Positions 1 to 11,461 are shown, counted from the first letter of the stretch. The stretch is 64,000 nt of DNA from Achromobacter kerstersii (GCF_902859595.1 NZ_CADIJQ010000002.1:310001-374000); one strand, 5' to 3'. The notes: a model not told the origin generated them from the sequence alone. Program-made: numbers and translations.

Positions 1-60
1 TGACAACAGGGCCGCCGGGCGCGGTCGCGCGGGCGGGTCGTTGGCCTGATCGGCGACCGC

Positions 61-86
61 GGCAAGCGCCTTCCAGGCAGCTTGCC
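61..86. repeat. Inverted repeat upstream of gyrA
   Basis: GGCAAGC at 61-67 pairs with GCTTGCC at 80-86 around a 12-nt loop. No T-run follows, so it is not a convincing terminator. The first 177 bases hold no gene I can support. Confidence 0.3.
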
Positions 87-116
87 ACGACCCTGCCGGC
101 CTGGAATGGAATCGAA

Positions 117-125
117 TGATAGAAT
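117..125 (+). promoter_or_regulatory. Candidate gyrA promoter (extended -10)
   Basis: TGaTAGAAT is an extended -10 element (TG, one base, TAGAAT) about 52 bases before the gyrA ATG. No good -35 stands 16-18 bases upstream, as is tolerated for extended -10 promoters. This is a pattern match only. Confidence 0.35.
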
Positions 126-177
126 TTCCTGTTTACCCGGCCCGGGTTCCTCCTTACACGATTCTGTCGTTATATAT

Positions 178-2847
178 ATGGATTCCTTTGCCAAGGAGAC
201 GCTTCCGGTTTCGCTGGAAGAAGAGATGCGCCGCAGTTACCTCGATTACGCGATGAGCGTGATCGTTGGGCGGGCGCTACCGGATGTGCGGGACGGGCTC
301 AAACCCGTCCACCGGCGCGTGCTCTACGCGATGCATGAGCTGAACAACGATTGGAATCGCGCCTACAAGAAGTCGGCGCGTATCGTCGGGGACGTCATCG
401 GTAAGTACCACCCCCACGGCGACCAGTCCGTCTATGACACCATCGTCCGCATGGCGCAAGATTTCTCAATGCGCTACATGTTGGTTGACGGTCAGGGTAA
501 CTTCGGCTCGATCGACGGCGATAACGCCGCGGCGATGCGTTACACCGAAATCCGTCTGGCCAAGATTGCGCACGAGCTGCTGGCCGATATCGACCAGGAG
601 ACGGTGGACTTCGGCCCCAACTACGACGGCAGCGAACAAGAACCGCTGCTGTTGCCGTCGCGGCTGCCCAACCTGCTGGTCAACGGCAGCTCGGGTATCG
701 CGGTGGGCATGGCCACCAACATTCCGCCCCACAACCTTCAGGAAGTGGTCGACGGCTGCCTGTACTGCCTGCGCAATCCGGCCTGCACGGTTGACGAGCT
801 GATCGAGCTCATCCCGGCGCCGGACTTCCCCACGGGCGGCATCATCTACGGCATGTCCGGCGTGCGCGAAGGCTATCGCACCGGTCGCGGCCGCGTCATC
901 ATGCGCGCCAAGACCCACTTCGAAGACATGGAAAAGGGCAACCGCCAAGCCATCGTCATCGACGCGATTCCCTACCAGGTCAACAAGAAGACGCTGCAGG
1001 AACGCATTGCCGAACTCGTCAACGACAAGAAGATCGAAGGCATCTCCGATATTCGTGACGAGTCCGACAAGGACGGCATGCGCCTGGTCATCGAGCTCAA
1101 GCGCGGCGAGGTTCCCGAGGTTGTTCTGAACAACCTGTACAAGAACACGCAGCTGCAAGACACCTTCGGGATGAACCTGGTGGCGCTGGTCGACGGCCAG
1201 CCCCGCCTGCTCAACCTGAAGCAGATGATCGACTACTTCCTGCAGCATCGCCGCGAAGTGGTCACGCGCCGCACGGTGTTCCAGCTGCGCAAGGCCCGCG
1301 AACGCGGCCATGTGCTGGAAGGCCTGGCCGTTGCACTGGCCAACATCGACGATTTCATCGCGATCATCAAGGCCGCGCCGACGCCTCCCGTCGCCCGCCA
1401 GGAATTGATGGCGAAGTCGTGGGATTCGTCCCTGGTTCGCGACATGCTGTCGCGCGCCGACGGCGACACCCCGGGCGGCCGCGCAGCATTCCGCCCGGAC
1501 GATCTGGGCGTTGAGTTCGGTCTTCAAGGCGACGGCCTGTACCGTCTGAGCGACACGCAGGCTCAGGAAATCCTGAACATGCGCCTGCAACGCCTGACCG
1601 GGCTTGAGCAGGACAAGATCGTTGGCGAATACAAGGACATCATGTCCACCATCGCCGACTTGCTCGACATCCTGGCCCGCCCCGAGCGCATCACGACGAT
1701 CATCAGCGACGAGCTGCAAGCCATCAAGGCCGAATTCTCGACCGGCACGAAGGACACGCGCCGCTCGGAAATCGAGATGAACGCGACCGAGCTCGACACC
1801 GAAGATCTGATCACGCCGACCGACATGGTCGTGACCTTGTCGCATGGCGGCTACATCAAGAGCCAGCCGCTGTCCGAGTACCGCTCGCAAAAGCGCGGCG
1901 GACGCGGCAAGCAAGCCACGGCGATGAAGGAAAACGACTGGATCGACCAGCTGTTCATCGCCAATACGCACGATTACCTGCTGTGCTTCTCGAACCGCGG
2001 CCGCGTGTACTGGCTGAAGGTCTGGGAAGTGCCTCAAGGCACGCGCAACTCGCGCGGCAAGCCCATCGTCAACATGTTCCCGCTGGCTGACGGCGAGAAG
2101 GTCACGGTGGTGTTGCCGGTCAAGGAATTCAGCGAAGATCACTACGTCTTCATGGCGACGTCGCGCGGCACGGTCAAGAAGACCCCGCTGTCCGACTTCT
2201 CCAACCCGCGCAAGGCCGGCATCATCGCCGTTGACCTTGACGATGGCGACTACCTGATCGGCGCCGACCTCACCGACGGCAAGCACGACGTCATGCTGTT
2301 CTCGGACTCCGGCAAGGCCGTGCGCTTCGACGAAAACGACGTGCGTCCGATGGGCCGCAATGCCCGCGGCGTGCGCGGCATGATGCTGGAAGAAACGCAG
2401 ACCGTCATCGCGCTGCTGGTTGCCGGCGACGAAACGCAGACCGTGCTGACCGCCACCGAAAACGGCTACGGCAAGCGCACCCCGATTGGCGAATACACGC
2501 GCCACGGCCGTGGCACGAAGGGCATGATCGCCATCCAGACCAGCTCGCGTAACGGCAAGGTGGTGGGCGCGGTGCTCGTTAACCCGACCGACGAAATCAT
2601 GCTGATCACCACTGGCGGCGTGCTGGTGCGTACCCGTGTCGCGGAAATCCGCGAAATGGGCCGCGCCACGCAAGGCGTCACGCTGATCAACGTGGATGAC
2701 GGCAGCACGCTGTCCGGTGTGCGCCGTGTCGTGGAAAGCGATGCTGACGACGACGGCGAACTGGACGAAGACGTCCAGGCTGACGGCGGCGACGACAGCA
2801 ACGGTGCAGCAGACTCGACGGATTCGACGGAACCTACGGAGCAATAA
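178..2847 (+). CDS. gyrA: DNA gyrase subunit A
   Basis: A subunit of the type IIA topoisomerase that introduces negative supercoils; it cuts and rejoins the DNA. The 889-residue protein starts at the ATG whose product begins [13 protein letters not shown]. Longer upstream starts would add a non-homologous N-terminus. Numbering matches E. coli: the catalytic Tyr is Y122 in [10 protein letters not shown], and the quinolone pocket reads [10 protein letters not shown], with Gln83 and Asp87. The GyrA box is present as QKRGGRG, followed by the pinwheel DNA-wrapping domain. The last ~37 residues form an acidic Asp/Glu-rich tail. The stop overlaps the serC start by one base (TAATG), so the two are probably co-translated. 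Confidence 0.98.
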   Translation: MDSFAKETLPVSLEEEMRRSYLDYAMSVIVGRALPDVRDGLKPVHRRVLYAMHELNNDWNRAYKKSARIVGDVIGKYHPHGDQSVYDTIVRMAQDFSMRYMLVDGQGNFGSIDGDNAAAMRYTEIRLAKIAHELLADIDQETVDFGPNYDGSEQEPLLLPSRLPNLLVNGSSGIAVGMATNIPPHNLQEVVDGCLYCLRNPACTVDELIELIPAPDFPTGGIIYGMSGVREGYRTGRGRVIMRAKTHFEDMEKGNRQAIVIDAIPYQVNKKTLQERIAELVNDKKIEGISDIRDESDKDGMRLVIELKRGEVPEVVLNNLYKNTQLQDTFGMNLVALVDGQPRLLNLKQMIDYFLQHRREVVTRRTVFQLRKARERGHVLEGLAVALANIDDFIAIIKAAPTPPVARQELMAKSWDSSLVRDMLSRADGDTPGGRAAFRPDDLGVEFGLQGDGLYRLSDTQAQEILNMRLQRLTGLEQDKIVGEYKDIMSTIADLLDILARPERITTIISDELQAIKAEFSTGTKDTRRSEIEMNATELDTEDLITPTDMVVTLSHGGYIKSQPLSEYRSQKRGGRGKQATAMKENDWIDQLFIANTHDYLLCFSNRGRVYWLKVWEVPQGTRNSRGKPIVNMFPLADGEKVTVVLPVKEFSEDHYVFMATSRGTVKKTPLSDFSNPRKAGIIAVDLDDGDYLIGADLTDGKHDVMLFSDSGKAVRFDENDVRPMGRNARGVRGMMLEETQTVIALLVAGDETQTVLTATENGYGKRTPIGEYTRHGRGTKGMIAIQTSSRNGKVVGAVLVNPTDEIMLITTGGVLVRTRVAEIREMGRATQGVTLINVDDGSTLSGVRRVVESDADDDGELDEDVQADGGDDSNGAADSTDSTEPTEQ

Positions 2848-3977
2848 TGGCCCGCCCCTGGAACTTCTCGGCAGGCCCCTCGGCCTTGCCCGAGGTGGTA
2901 TTGCAGCAAGCAGCAGCTGAGATGCTGGATTGGCATGGCAGTGGCATGTCGGTGATGGAAATGTCTCATCGCGGCAAGCACTTCGTGCAGATCTGCGACG
3001 AAGCCGAATCCGACCTGCGCGAGCTGCTGGGCTTGCCTGCGGATTACGCGGTCATGTTCATGCAAGGCGGAGGTTCCGGGGAGAACGCCATCGTTCCCAT
3101 GAATCTCATGGGACGCCGCAGCACGCCGGCTGCCGACTTCGTCGTGACGGGCCATTGGTCCAAGCGGTCGTACAAGGAAGCCGGGCGCTATGGCAGCACC
3201 CATGTCGCGGCAAGCAGCGAGCAAGCCATCCAGCTGGATGGCCGCGAGCAGGCGCCGCTGACCTGGGTGCCGCCGGTCGATACCTGGAATGTGCGCAAGG
3301 AATCGGCCTACCTGCACTTGTGCAGCAATGAAACCATCGGCGGCGTCGAGTTCATGGACTGGCCCGACACCGCCGCGCTGGGCGCACCCGACGTGCCGTT
3401 GGTCGTCGATGCGTCTTCGCATTTCCTGTCGCGTCCGATGGACGTGACGCGCTGCGGCATGATGTATGCCGGCGCGCAGAAGAACGCGGGCCCGGCAGGC
3501 GTGACCATGGTCATCGCCCGCCGCGACCTGATCGGCCACGCCTTGCCGATCTGCCCGTCCGCCTTCGATTACGCCAATGTGGCCGCGGATCATTCGCGCT
3601 ACAACACGCCGCCGACCTTCGCGATCTACGTCGCGGGCCTGGTGTTCAAGTGGGTCAAGGCCAATGGCGGCGTGGCGGGCATGGAAGCCGCCAACAAGGC
3701 CAAGGCCGACCTGCTGTACGGCTATCTGGACAGCACCAATTTCTATCGCAATCCCATTCACGCTCCCGTGCGTTCGCGCATGAACGTGCCGTTCGTGTTG
3801 CGCGATGAATCGCTGAATGACGCCTTCCTGCAAGGTGCCGATGCGGCGGGTTTGACGCAACTGAAGGGCCACAAGAGCGTGGGCGGCATGCGTGCCTCCA
3901 TCTACAACGCCGTTCCCCTTGCCGGGGTGTCGGCGCTGGTCGAGTACCTGAAGGAATTCGAGCGCCGCTATGGATGA
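2847..3977 (+). CDS. serC: Phosphoserine aminotransferase
   Basis: PLP enzyme converting 3-phosphohydroxypyruvate and glutamate to phosphoserine; it also acts in pyridoxal phosphate synthesis. The 376-residue protein opens with the family signature [14 protein letters not shown]. The Schiff-base lysine is about K212, in [11 protein letters not shown]. The motif HFLSRP is also typical of SerC. The start codon overlaps the gyrA stop by one base, and its 3' end overlaps pheA by 8 bases. It is the first gene of the serC-pheA-hisC-tyrA-aroA supra-operon known from many proteobacteria. Confidence 0.97.
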   Translation: MARPWNFSAGPSALPEVVLQQAAAEMLDWHGSGMSVMEMSHRGKHFVQICDEAESDLRELLGLPADYAVMFMQGGGSGENAIVPMNLMGRRSTPAADFVVTGHWSKRSYKEAGRYGSTHVAASSEQAIQLDGREQAPLTWVPPVDTWNVRKESAYLHLCSNETIGGVEFMDWPDTAALGAPDVPLVVDASSHFLSRPMDVTRCGMMYAGAQKNAGPAGVTMVIARRDLIGHALPICPSAFDYANVAADHSRYNTPPTFAIYVAGLVFKWVKANGGVAGMEAANKAKADLLYGYLDSTNFYRNPIHAPVRSRMNVPFVLRDESLNDAFLQGADAAGLTQLKGHKSVGGMRASIYNAVPLAGVSALVEYLKEFERRYG

Positions 3978-5055
3978 AGATCTGCAGCGCAAGCTGCGTC
4001 CCTTGCGTGAACGCATTGATGCGTTGGACGCGCAGATCCTCGACCTGCTCTCGCAGCGCGCACGCGCCGCGTTGGAAGTGGGCGAGGCCAAGCATGCCGC
4101 GCAAGCGGACGGCCCGGTGCTGCGCCCCGAGCGAGAAGCCGAAGTCATCCGCCGCTTGCAGCAGATCAACCCCGGCCCGTTCCCGAATGCGGGCGTGGCG
4201 TCGGTATGGACCGAGATCATCTCGGCTTGCCGTGGCCTGGAGCGCGGCATGACCGTGGCGTATCTGGGTCCGCAAGGCTCGTTTTCCGAGCAAGCCGCGC
4301 TGGAGCATTTCGGCCACGCCGTGCAAAAGCTGCCGTGTGCGTCGTTTGATGAAGTCTTTCGTGCCGTCGAAGGCGGCCAGGCCGATGTGGGCATGGTGCC
4401 GGTGGAAAATTCCACCGAAGGCGCCGTCAACCGCAGCCTGGACTTGCTGCTGAACACACCGCTGACGATTCTGGGCGAGCGCTCGCTGGTGATCCGCCAT
4501 TGCCTGATGTCGCAGTCGGGCAGCATGGACGGCATCAAAACCATCTCCGCGCATCCGCAAGCGCTGGCGCAGTGCCAGGGCTGGCTGACGCGCAACTATC
4601 CCGATGTGGACCGCGTTGCTGCGTCCAGCAATTCCGAAGCGGCCCGCGCCGCCGCGGGCGATCCCACCATCGCGGCAATCGCCGGCGAAGTGGCGGCGCC
4701 TGCCTGGAATTTGCAGGTCGTCGCGGCCGGCATCCAGGACGATCCGCACAACCGCACGCGCTTTTTGGCCATCGGCAATATCCAGCCGCTGGTCAGTGGC
4801 AAGGACAAGACCAGCCTGATCCTGGCGGTGCCGAACCGTGCGGGCGCGGTCTACGAAATGCTGGCGCCGCTGGCGGCAAACGGCGTGTCGATGACGCGCT
4901 TTGAGTCGCGCCCGGCGCGCACCGGCCAGTGGGAATATTACTTTTACGTTGATGTCCTGGGTCATCGTAATGATCCGAACGTCGAGCGCGCTCTTGCTAC
5001 CCTGCAGGCGCAGGTTGCCTATCTGAAAGTGCTGGGTTCCTACCCGGCGCCGTGA
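3970..5055 (+). CDS. pheA: Bifunctional chorismate mutase/prephenate dehydratase (P-protein)
   Basis: Makes phenylpyruvate from chorismate via prephenate, for phenylalanine synthesis. Order of domains in 361 residues: AroQ-type chorismate mutase (about 1-90, beginning [20 protein letters not shown]), prephenate dehydratase (about 95-275, with the catalytic-region motif RTRFLAIG), and a C-terminal ACT domain containing ESRPARTG, the usual phenylalanine-binding feedback site. It overlaps serC by 8 bases and hisC by 3-4 bases, so translation is very likely coupled. Confidence 0.97.
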   Translation: MDEDLQRKLRPLRERIDALDAQILDLLSQRARAALEVGEAKHAAQADGPVLRPEREAEVIRRLQQINPGPFPNAGVASVWTEIISACRGLERGMTVAYLGPQGSFSEQAALEHFGHAVQKLPCASFDEVFRAVEGGQADVGMVPVENSTEGAVNRSLDLLLNTPLTILGERSLVIRHCLMSQSGSMDGIKTISAHPQALAQCQGWLTRNYPDVDRVAASSNSEAARAAAGDPTIAAIAGEVAAPAWNLQVVAAGIQDDPHNRTRFLAIGNIQPLVSGKDKTSLILAVPNRAGAVYEMLAPLAANGVSMTRFESRPARTGQWEYYFYVDVLGHRNDPNVERALATLQAQVAYLKVLGSYPAP

Positions 5056-6188
5056 GCCTCCACACCATGACCACCGCATCCAAGCCCCTCGTTGCTCCCG
5101 CGCACGTCAGCGCCATCGCGCCTTATCAGGCGGGCAAGCCCATTGAAGAACTGGCCCGTGAGTTCGGGCTGGACCCGGCGGGCATCGTCAAGCTGGCGTC
5201 GAACGAAAACCCGCTGGGCATGCCGAAGTCGGCGCGTGCCGCCATGTTGGCCGCCGCCGAGTCGCTGGCCCGCTATCCCGATCCCAATGGCTTTGACCTG
5301 AAGGCGGCGCTGGCCGAGCGTTATGGCGTGCCAATGAACTGGATCACGCTGGGCAACGGGTCCAACGACATTCTGGAAATCGCGGCGCTGGCGCTGCTGG
5401 AGCCGGGTTCGTCGGCGGTGTATGCGCAGCATTCGTTCGCCGTCTACCGCCTGGCCACGCAAGCGCGCGGCGCGCGCCACATCGTGGTGCCGGCGCAAGA
5501 CTATGGCCATGATCTGGATGCAATGTTTGACGCCATTGCCGACGACACGCGCCTGCTGTTCATCGCCAACCCCAATAACCCGACGGGCACCTTCGTGCCG
5601 GGCGACAAGGTCGCGTCCTTCCTGGAACGCGTGCAAGCTGCCCATGGCGACCGCGTGACGGTGGTGCTGGACGAGGCCTATAACGAATACCTGGACCCGG
5701 AACACCGCTTCGACAGCACCGCGCTGGCGCGTCGGTTCCCGAACCTGATCATCTCGCGCACGTTCTCCAAGGCCTATGGTCTGGCGGGCTTGCGGGTGGG
5801 CTTCTCGGTGGCGCAGCCTCCGCTGACCGACCTGCTGAATCGTGTGCGCCAGCCGTTCAACGTCAACACGCTGGCGCAGGCCGCGGCGATTGCTGCGTTG
5901 GGCGATGCGGCCTATCTGGAAGAGGCCTATGCCTCGAACAAATCGGGCAAGGCGCAGCTTTGCGCGGCGTTCGACCAGCTGAAGCTGCGCTACGTGCCCA
6001 GCTACGGCAACTTCGTGCTGGTGCATGTGGGCGACGCGCCCCGCATCAATCTGGAATTGCTCAAGCGTGGCGTGATCGTGCGCCCGGTGGCGGGCGATGG
6101 CCTGCCGGAATGGCTGCGTGTGTCGATCGGCTTGCCGGAAGAAAACGCCCGCTTCATTGACGCCTTGACCGCCATTTTGTCCGCATGA
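5052..6188 (+). CDS. hisC: Histidinol-phosphate / aromatic aminotransferase
   Basis: Class I/II PLP aminotransferase of the HisC family. In this aromatic operon it probably acts on prephenate or aromatic keto acids as well as, or instead of, imidazole-acetol phosphate; that substrate assignment is inferred from context. Motifs: ASNENPLG near the N-terminus, NPNNPTGT, and the PLP lysine in SRTFSKAYGLAGLRVGF (about K240). The annotated GTG at 5052 overlaps the pheA stop; an in-frame ATG at 5067 is an equally good start. The 3' end overlaps tyrA in an ATGA junction. Confidence 0.93.
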   Translation: MSLHTMTTASKPLVAPAHVSAIAPYQAGKPIEELAREFGLDPAGIVKLASNENPLGMPKSARAAMLAAAESLARYPDPNGFDLKAALAERYGVPMNWITLGNGSNDILEIAALALLEPGSSAVYAQHSFAVYRLATQARGARHIVVPAQDYGHDLDAMFDAIADDTRLLFIANPNNPTGTFVPGDKVASFLERVQAAHGDRVTVVLDEAYNEYLDPEHRFDSTALARRFPNLIISRTFSKAYGLAGLRVGFSVAQPPLTDLLNRVRQPFNVNTLAQAAAIAALGDAAYLEEAYASNKSGKAQLCAAFDQLKLRYVPSYGNFVLVHVGDAPRINLELLKRGVIVRPVAGDGLPEWLRVSIGLPEENARFIDALTAILSA

Positions 6189-7087
6189 ACGACGCGTTAC
6201 CTTCTACGAATCAGGGGGCCGCTGGCCCCCTGATTCCTGTATTGGCCGTGGTGGGTGTGGGCCTGATCGGCGGTTCATTTGCTGCGGCGTTGCGCCGGGC
6301 AGGCCAGGTTGGCCGCGTGTTAGGCGTGGGGCGCAATGCGTCATCGCTTGCGCGCGCCATTGAGCTGGGGCTGATTGATGAAGCGGTCAGCGCGGAAGAC
6401 TCAGCCGCTCGGGCGGACCTGGTGCTGCTGTCCACGCCGGTTGGCGGCTTGAAGAACGTGCTGGCGCGGATGCTGCCGCACTTGGGCGCAGGCACGGTAT
6501 TGACCGATGCAGGCAGCACCAAGGCCGAGGTTGTCGAAGCCGCGCGCGACGCGCTGGGCGAACACATCGGGCGCTTCGTGCCGGGCCACCCCATTGCGGG
6601 CGCCGAACGCACGGGGCCGGATGCCGCCGATGCTGATCTGTACGGCCAGCGCACCGTCATTCTGACGCCGCTTGCCGAGAACACCGCCGCTTCCATCGAC
6701 CTGGTGCGCCGCGCGTGGCAAGCCTGCGGCGCCAGTGTGATCGACATGGATGCCGATGCGCACGACCGCGTGCTGGCCTCGGTCAGCCATCTGCCGCACT
6801 TGTTGTCGTCGGTGTACATGGAGCAGGTGGCGACCGCCGCTGATGCCCCGACCCGGCTGGCGCTGGCCGGCAGCGGCTTTCGTGATTTCACGCGCATCGC
6901 GGCGGGGTCGCCGGAGATGTGGCGCGACATTTTTCTGTCTAATCGTGACGCGATGCTGGCCGAGCTTGCCGATGTGCGCGCCGTGCTGGATCGCGCTGAA
7001 CGCGCCATTGCCGATGGCGATGACGCCGCTTTGCTGGCCCTGCTGGACACGGCAGCCCAGGCGCGCCGTCATTGGCGCAAGGAGTAG
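6185..7087 (+). CDS. tyrA: Prephenate dehydrogenase
   Basis: NAD(P)-dependent oxidation of prephenate (or arogenate) toward tyrosine. The 300-residue protein has an N-terminal Rossmann nucleotide site, [15 protein letters not shown], and the family's [11 protein letters not shown] and [10 protein letters not shown] segments. It is a stand-alone enzyme: there is no chorismate mutase or AroA domain fused to it, although aroA follows at once. The start overlaps hisC by 4 bases, and the aroA ribosome-binding site lies inside its last codons. Confidence 0.95.
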   Translation: MNDALPSTNQGAAGPLIPVLAVVGVGLIGGSFAAALRRAGQVGRVLGVGRNASSLARAIELGLIDEAVSAEDSAARADLVLLSTPVGGLKNVLARMLPHLGAGTVLTDAGSTKAEVVEAARDALGEHIGRFVPGHPIAGAERTGPDAADADLYGQRTVILTPLAENTAASIDLVRRAWQACGASVIDMDADAHDRVLASVSHLPHLLSSVYMEQVATAADAPTRLALAGSGFRDFTRIAAGSPEMWRDIFLSNRDAMLAELADVRAVLDRAERAIADGDDAALLALLDTAAQARRHWRKE

Positions 7088-7092
7088 CTGAC

Positions 7093-8415
7093 ATGAACGC
7101 TATGGCTTATCTGGATCTGCCGCGCGTGCGGCAAGCGCAGGGCGTGATGGCCTTGCCCGGTTCCAAAAGCATTTCCAACCGTGTGCTGCTGCTGTCGGCC
7201 ATTGCCGAGGGCACGACGGTCATCACCGGCCTGCTGGATTCTGACGATACCCGCGTCATGCTGGGCGCCTTGCGCCAATTGGGCGTGCAGGTGTCTGACC
7301 TGGACGCCGGCCGCGTCACCGTCGAGGGCGTGCGGCGTTTTCCTGTGGAAAGCGCGGACCTCTTCATGGGGAACGCCGGCACCGCGATTCGTCCGCTGAC
7401 GGCCGCGCTAGCCTTGATGGGTGGCGACTACCGCTTGTCGGGCGTGCCGCGCATGCATGAACGCCCCATTGGTGATCTGGCGGATGCTTTGAATGCACTG
7501 GGCGCCCGCATTGATTACTTGGGCCAGCCGGGCTATCCGCCGCTGCACATCGGCCGCGGCGACATCGCCGAGGACGCTGTCACGCGCGTGCAGGGTTCCG
7601 TGTCCAGCCAGTTCCTGACGGCATTGTTGCTGGCCGCGCCCTTGCAGGCGGGCCGCAGCGGCAAGCCCGTCACGATCGAAGTGGTGGGCGAGCTGATCTC
7701 CAAGCCCTACATCGAAATCACGCTGAACCTGATGGCGCGCTTTGGCGTGCAGGTGCAGCGTGATGGATGGAGCCGTTTCGTGATTGAAGGCGGCGCGGGT
7801 TATCGCAGCCCGGGTCAGATCGCGGTGGAAGGCGATGCGTCGACGGCCTCCTACTTTCTGGCGCTGGGCGCCATTGGCGGCGGCCCGTTGCGCGTGACGG
7901 GCGTGGGCGCGGACAGCATCCAGGGCGACGTTGCGTTTGCCGACACCCTGGCGCAGATGGGCGCCACGGTCACGTATGGCCCCGACTGGATCGAAGTGTC
8001 GGGCGTGCGCGTGGCCGACGGCGCGCGACTGAAGGCCTTTGATACCGATTTCAATCTGATCCCCGATGCTGCCATGACGGCCGCCGCGCTGGCCCTGTAT
8101 GCCGACGGCCCGTGCCGCCTGCGCAACATCGGCAGTTGGCGCGTGAAGGAAACCGACCGCATCCACGCCATGCAGACCGAGCTTGAAAAGTTGGGCGCGC
8201 AGGTGGAATCGGGGCCGGATTGGCTGCGCGTCATCCCCCCGGCGCAGGACGCCTGGCGCGATGCGCACATTGGCACCTGGGACGACCACCGCATGGCGAT
8301 GTGCTTTTCGCTGGCGGCCTTCGGCCCGGCGGCGGTCAGAATTCTGGACCCTGGCTGCGTCAGCAAGACGTTCCCGGGTTACTTTGATGTCTACGCGAGC
8401 CTGGTATCGGCCTAG
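7093..8415 (+). CDS. aroA: 3-phosphoshikimate 1-carboxyvinyltransferase (EPSP synthase)
   Basis: Transfers enolpyruvate from PEP to shikimate-3-phosphate in the shikimate pathway. The 440-residue protein starts at ATG 7093, eight bases after a clear AAGGAG (7079-7084) inside the end of tyrA; a TTG at 7072 in the same frame is less likely. Motifs: [16 protein letters not shown] (PEP/S3P site), [25 protein letters not shown] and KETDRI. It looks like the class I type sensitive to glyphosate (GNAGTA..RP), but that is inference from motif only. Confidence 0.97.
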   Translation: MNAMAYLDLPRVRQAQGVMALPGSKSISNRVLLLSAIAEGTTVITGLLDSDDTRVMLGALRQLGVQVSDLDAGRVTVEGVRRFPVESADLFMGNAGTAIRPLTAALALMGGDYRLSGVPRMHERPIGDLADALNALGARIDYLGQPGYPPLHIGRGDIAEDAVTRVQGSVSSQFLTALLLAAPLQAGRSGKPVTIEVVGELISKPYIEITLNLMARFGVQVQRDGWSRFVIEGGAGYRSPGQIAVEGDASTASYFLALGAIGGGPLRVTGVGADSIQGDVAFADTLAQMGATVTYGPDWIEVSGVRVADGARLKAFDTDFNLIPDAAMTAAALALYADGPCRLRNIGSWRVKETDRIHAMQTELEKLGAQVESGPDWLRVIPPAQDAWRDAHIGTWDDHRMAMCFSLAAFGPAAVRILDPGCVSKTFPGYFDVYASLVSA

Positions 8416-8427
8416 CGAAAAACCTAC

Positions 8428-9114
8428 ATGACTTTGACTTCTTCGATTGATTCTCCCGTGGCTGCGGTCATCACGATTGACGGGCCCACCGCGTCGGGCA
8501 AGGGCACCGTGGCGCATCGCGTCGCCAAGGCGCTGGGCTGGGACGTGCTGGACAGCGGCGCGTTGTACCGCCTGACGGCGCTGGCCGCCATCAAGCAGGG
8601 CGTGGCCGCGGACGACGAGCCGGGCGTGGCCCGCGTGGCCGAGACGCTGGATGTGCGCTTTGACGGTCCCCACGTCTACCTGGAAGGCGCCGACGTCGGC
8701 CACGACATCCGCCGCGAGGAAGTGGGTAATTTCGCCTCCCGGGTGGCGGCTTTTCCGGGTGTGCGCCAAGCGCTGCTCGAACGTCAACGCGCTTTCCGCC
8801 TGCCTCCCGGGCTGGTGGCGGATGGCCGGGATATGGGCACGGTGGTCTTTCCCGATGCGTCCCTGAAGGTGTTCCTGGTTGCCGACGTGGTCGCCCGGGC
8901 GGAGAGGCGGCGTAAGCAGTTGATCGAAAAGGGAATTTCTGCTAATCTAGACGACCTTCTGCGAGATATGCGCGAGCGAGATGCCCGCGACACCCAGCGC
9001 GCCACGGCGCCGCTTGCTCCCGCAGCAGACGCACATGTGCTGGATTCGTCCAATTTGACGATTGCAGAAACAGTGCAGGCAATACTGGATTTCTGGCAAC
9101 AAGCGCAAAAATAG
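8428..9114 (+). CDS. cmk: Cytidylate kinase
   Basis: Phosphorylates CMP and dCMP with ATP. The 228-residue protein has the P-loop GPTASGKGT near residue 20, then the YRLTALAAI and [11 protein letters not shown] segments typical of bacterial CMP kinase, and a basic LID region near RRRKQL. It sits 12 bases after aroA, and the cmk-rpsA-ihfB order is the same as in E. coli. No strong Shine-Dalgarno precedes the ATG. Confidence 0.96.
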   Translation: MTLTSSIDSPVAAVITIDGPTASGKGTVAHRVAKALGWDVLDSGALYRLTALAAIKQGVAADDEPGVARVAETLDVRFDGPHVYLEGADVGHDIRREEVGNFASRVAAFPGVRQALLERQRAFRLPPGLVADGRDMGTVVFPDASLKVFLVADVVARAERRRKQLIEKGISANLDDLLRDMRERDARDTQRATAPLAPAADAHVLDSSNLTIAETVQAILDFWQQAQK

Positions 9115-9125
9115 TCCAACCGCTA

Positions 9126-9167
9126 TGGCTGAAAAGCAGTAGCTGAAAGGCGATAGCTGAAAGGCGA
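9126..9167 (+). repeat. Three-copy 14-bp tandem repeat in the rpsA leader
   Basis: Units TGGCTGAAAAGCAG, TAGCTGAAAGGCGA and TAGCTGAAAGGCGA lie head to tail 11 bases after the cmk stop. A fourth TAGCG begins at 9168. The rest of the 223-base cmk-rpsA gap holds a small CCCC/GGGG hairpin (about 9232-9242). In E. coli the rpsA leader is the target of S1 autoregulation; whether that holds here is not visible. Confidence 0.85.
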
Positions 9168-9337
9168 TAGCGCAGACAGCCAGAAAATTTTATTAGGCCC
9201 TGTTCTAGCCAGGCGCAACCCCCCACGGGCCACCCCGCAGGGGCGAACCGGCAAACAGGTATTTTGACTCCACTGTGGCGGGCAATCCGCTGCGGTGTGT
9301 TCTTAACGGCCATTTCGGCCCAATGGATTTCAACCCC

Positions 9338-11050
9338 ATGTCTTCCGTTTCCACTACCGCCACCGGCGGCGAAAGTTTCGCCGACCTTTTCGCACAAAGC
9401 CTCAAGAGCCAGGACATGAAGTCCGGCGAGGTCATCAGCGCCGAAGTCGTGCGCGTCGACCATAATTTCGTCGTCGTCAACGCCGGCCTGAAGTCCGAAG
9501 CGCTGATCCCCCTGGAAGAGTTCCTGAACGACCAGGGCGAGCTCGAAGTGCAACCCGGCGATTTCGTCTCGGTGGCCATCGATTCCCTGGAAAACGGCTA
9601 CGGCGACACCATCCTGTCGCGTGACCGCGCCAAGCGCCTGTCGGCCTGGCTGCAGCTGGAAAAGGCCCTGGAAAACGGCGAACTGGTTACCGGCACCATC
9701 ACCGGCAAGGTGAAGGGCGGCCTGACCGTCATGACCAACGGCATCCGCGCGTTCCTGCCGGGTTCGCTGGTGGATCTGCGTCCGGTCAAGGACACCACCC
9801 CGTACGAAGGCAAGACCCTCGAATTCAAGGTCATCAAGCTCGACCGCAAGCGCAACAACGTTGTGCTGTCGCGTCGCCAAGTGCTGGAAGCCAGCATGGG
9901 CGAAGAGCGTCAAAAGCTGCTCGAAACCCTGCACGAAGGTGCTGTGGTCAAGGGCGTGGTCAAGAACATCACCGACTACGGCGCGTTCGTTGACCTGGGC
10001 GGCATCGATGGCCTGCTCCACATCACCGACATGGCATGGCGTCGTGTGCGTCACCCGTCCGAAGTCCTGCAAGTGGGTCAAGAAGTCGAAGCCAAGGTCC
10101 TCAAGTTCGACCAGGAAAAGAGCCGCGTCTCGCTGGGCGTCAAGCAGCTGGGCGAAGATCCGTGGGTGGGCCTGGCTCGCCGCTACCCGCAAGGCACCCG
10201 CCTGTTCGGTAAGGTCACGAACCTGACCGACTACGGCGCCTTCGTCGAAGTCGAAGCCGGCATCGAAGGCCTGGTTCACGTCTCCGAAATGGACTGGACC
10301 AACAAGAACGTCGACCCGCGCAAGGTTGTTACCCTGGGCGAAGAAGTCGAAGTCATGGTCCTGGAAATCGACGAAGACCGTCGTCGTATCTCGCTGGGCA
10401 TGAAGCAGTGCCGTCAAAACCCGTGGGAAGAGTTCGCTACGAACTTCAAGCGCGGCGACAAGGTCCGCGGCGCCATCAAGTCGATCACCGACTTCGGCGT
10501 GTTCGTGGGTCTGCCTGGCGGCATCGACGGCCTGGTTCACCTGTCCGACCTGTCGTGGACGGAAACGGGCGAAGAAGCCGTGCGCAACTTCAAGAAGGGC
10601 GACGAGATCGAAGCCGTGGTTCTGGGCATCGATACCGACAAGGAACGCATCTCGCTGGGCATCAAGCAGCTGGAAGGCGACCCCTTCAACAACTTCGTCG
10701 CCACGTTTGACAAGGGCGCGGTTGTTCCGGGCACCATCAAGTCCGTCGAAGCCAAGGGCGCTGTTGTTACGCTGTCCGTGGACGTTGAAGGCTACCTGCG
10801 CGCTTCCGAGATCTCCTCGGGCCGCGTTGAAGATGCCACCACCGTTCTGAACGCTGGCGAAAACATCGAAGCCATGATCGTCAACATCGACCGCAAGACG
10901 CGTTCGATCCAACTGTCGATCAAGGCCCGCGACAACGCTGAGACCGCCGAAACGATCCAGCGCATGTCCGACGCCAGCGCTTCGTCCGGCACCACCAACC
11001 TCGGCGCGCTGCTGAAGGCCAAGCTGGACCAACAGCGCAACGACGGTTAA
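9338..11050 (+). CDS. rpsA: 30S ribosomal protein S1
   Basis: mRNA-binding ribosomal protein needed for initiation on structured or weak-Shine-Dalgarno messages. The 570-residue protein starts at the ATG giving [11 protein letters not shown]; upstream in-frame starts would add an unrelated N-terminus. Six S1 repeats are visible, the later four with the [23 protein letters not shown] signature and -SLGxKQ- ends. Codon use is strongly biased, as expected for a highly expressed gene. ihfB begins 3 bases after the stop. Confidence 0.98.
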   Translation: MSSVSTTATGGESFADLFAQSLKSQDMKSGEVISAEVVRVDHNFVVVNAGLKSEALIPLEEFLNDQGELEVQPGDFVSVAIDSLENGYGDTILSRDRAKRLSAWLQLEKALENGELVTGTITGKVKGGLTVMTNGIRAFLPGSLVDLRPVKDTTPYEGKTLEFKVIKLDRKRNNVVLSRRQVLEASMGEERQKLLETLHEGAVVKGVVKNITDYGAFVDLGGIDGLLHITDMAWRRVRHPSEVLQVGQEVEAKVLKFDQEKSRVSLGVKQLGEDPWVGLARRYPQGTRLFGKVTNLTDYGAFVEVEAGIEGLVHVSEMDWTNKNVDPRKVVTLGEEVEVMVLEIDEDRRRISLGMKQCRQNPWEEFATNFKRGDKVRGAIKSITDFGVFVGLPGGIDGLVHLSDLSWTETGEEAVRNFKKGDEIEAVVLGIDTDKERISLGIKQLEGDPFNNFVATFDKGAVVPGTIKSVEAKGAVVTLSVDVEGYLRASEISSGRVEDATTVLNAGENIEAMIVNIDRKTRSIQLSIKARDNAETAETIQRMSDASASSGTTNLGALLKAKLDQQRNDG

Positions 11051-11053
11051 TTC

Positions 11054-11413
11054 GTGACCAAGTCGGAGCTGATCGCCGCCTTGGCGGCCCGCTATCCTCA
11101 GCTGGCCGCCCGCGACACCGATTACGCGGTCAAGACCGTTCTGGATGCAATGACCCAGGCCCTGGCCTCGGGTCAGCGCATCGAGATCCGCGGTTTTGGA
11201 AGCTTCTCGTTGTCGCAGCGGTCTCCCCGCATCGGTCGCAATCCGAAATCCGGCGAACAAGTGCTGGTGCCTGGTAAACAGGTGCCGCACTTCAAGGCGG
11301 GCAAGGAATTGCGCGAACGGGTAGACCTGGTCGGCGGCAATGACGAGGACGCTCAATCTTCTGGATCGAGTGAACCGATGGCGTCCATGGCAGGTTTGCA
11401 CGCCATGCATTGA
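11054..11413 (+). CDS. ihfB: Integration host factor subunit beta
   Basis: One half of the DNA-bending IHF heterodimer. It starts with GTG, giving [15 protein letters not shown], which matches the family N-terminus. The DNA-binding arm is [24 protein letters not shown]. At 119 residues it is about 25 longer than the E. coli subunit because of a Ser/Gly/acidic tail ending in LHAMH. It is the last gene of the rpsA transcript, followed by a strong terminator. Confidence 0.96.
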   Translation: MTKSELIAALAARYPQLAARDTDYAVKTVLDAMTQALASGQRIEIRGFGSFSLSQRSPRIGRNPKSGEQVLVPGKQVPHFKAGKELRERVDLVGGNDEDAQSSGSSEPMASMAGLHAMH

Positions 11414-11461
11414 CGTATCGGCTAGTAAAGGCTGCCTACGGGCAGATCGGACCGAGAACAG

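Noticed and set aside
1..177. Possible end of an upstream gene
   Set aside because: No frame at the left edge gives a recognisable protein end; left as non-coding.
466..2844. Antisense ORF of 792 codons opposite gyrA
   Set aside because: It mirrors gyrA codon bias, is rich in His, Gln, Arg and Val as expected for a reverse-frame shadow, and has no domain I recognise.
2466..5079. Two long antisense ORFs opposite serC and pheA
   Set aside because: They overlap conserved overlapping genes and have low-complexity composition.
6185..8415. TyrA-AroA fusion as in Pseudomonas
   Set aside because: tyrA has its own stop at 7087, and aroA has a clear Shine-Dalgarno and ATG in another frame.
8942..11410. 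Antisense ORF of 822 codons opposite rpsA and ihfB
   Set aside because: Spans two strongly conserved genes; its length comes from the lack of certain codons in highly expressed rpsA.
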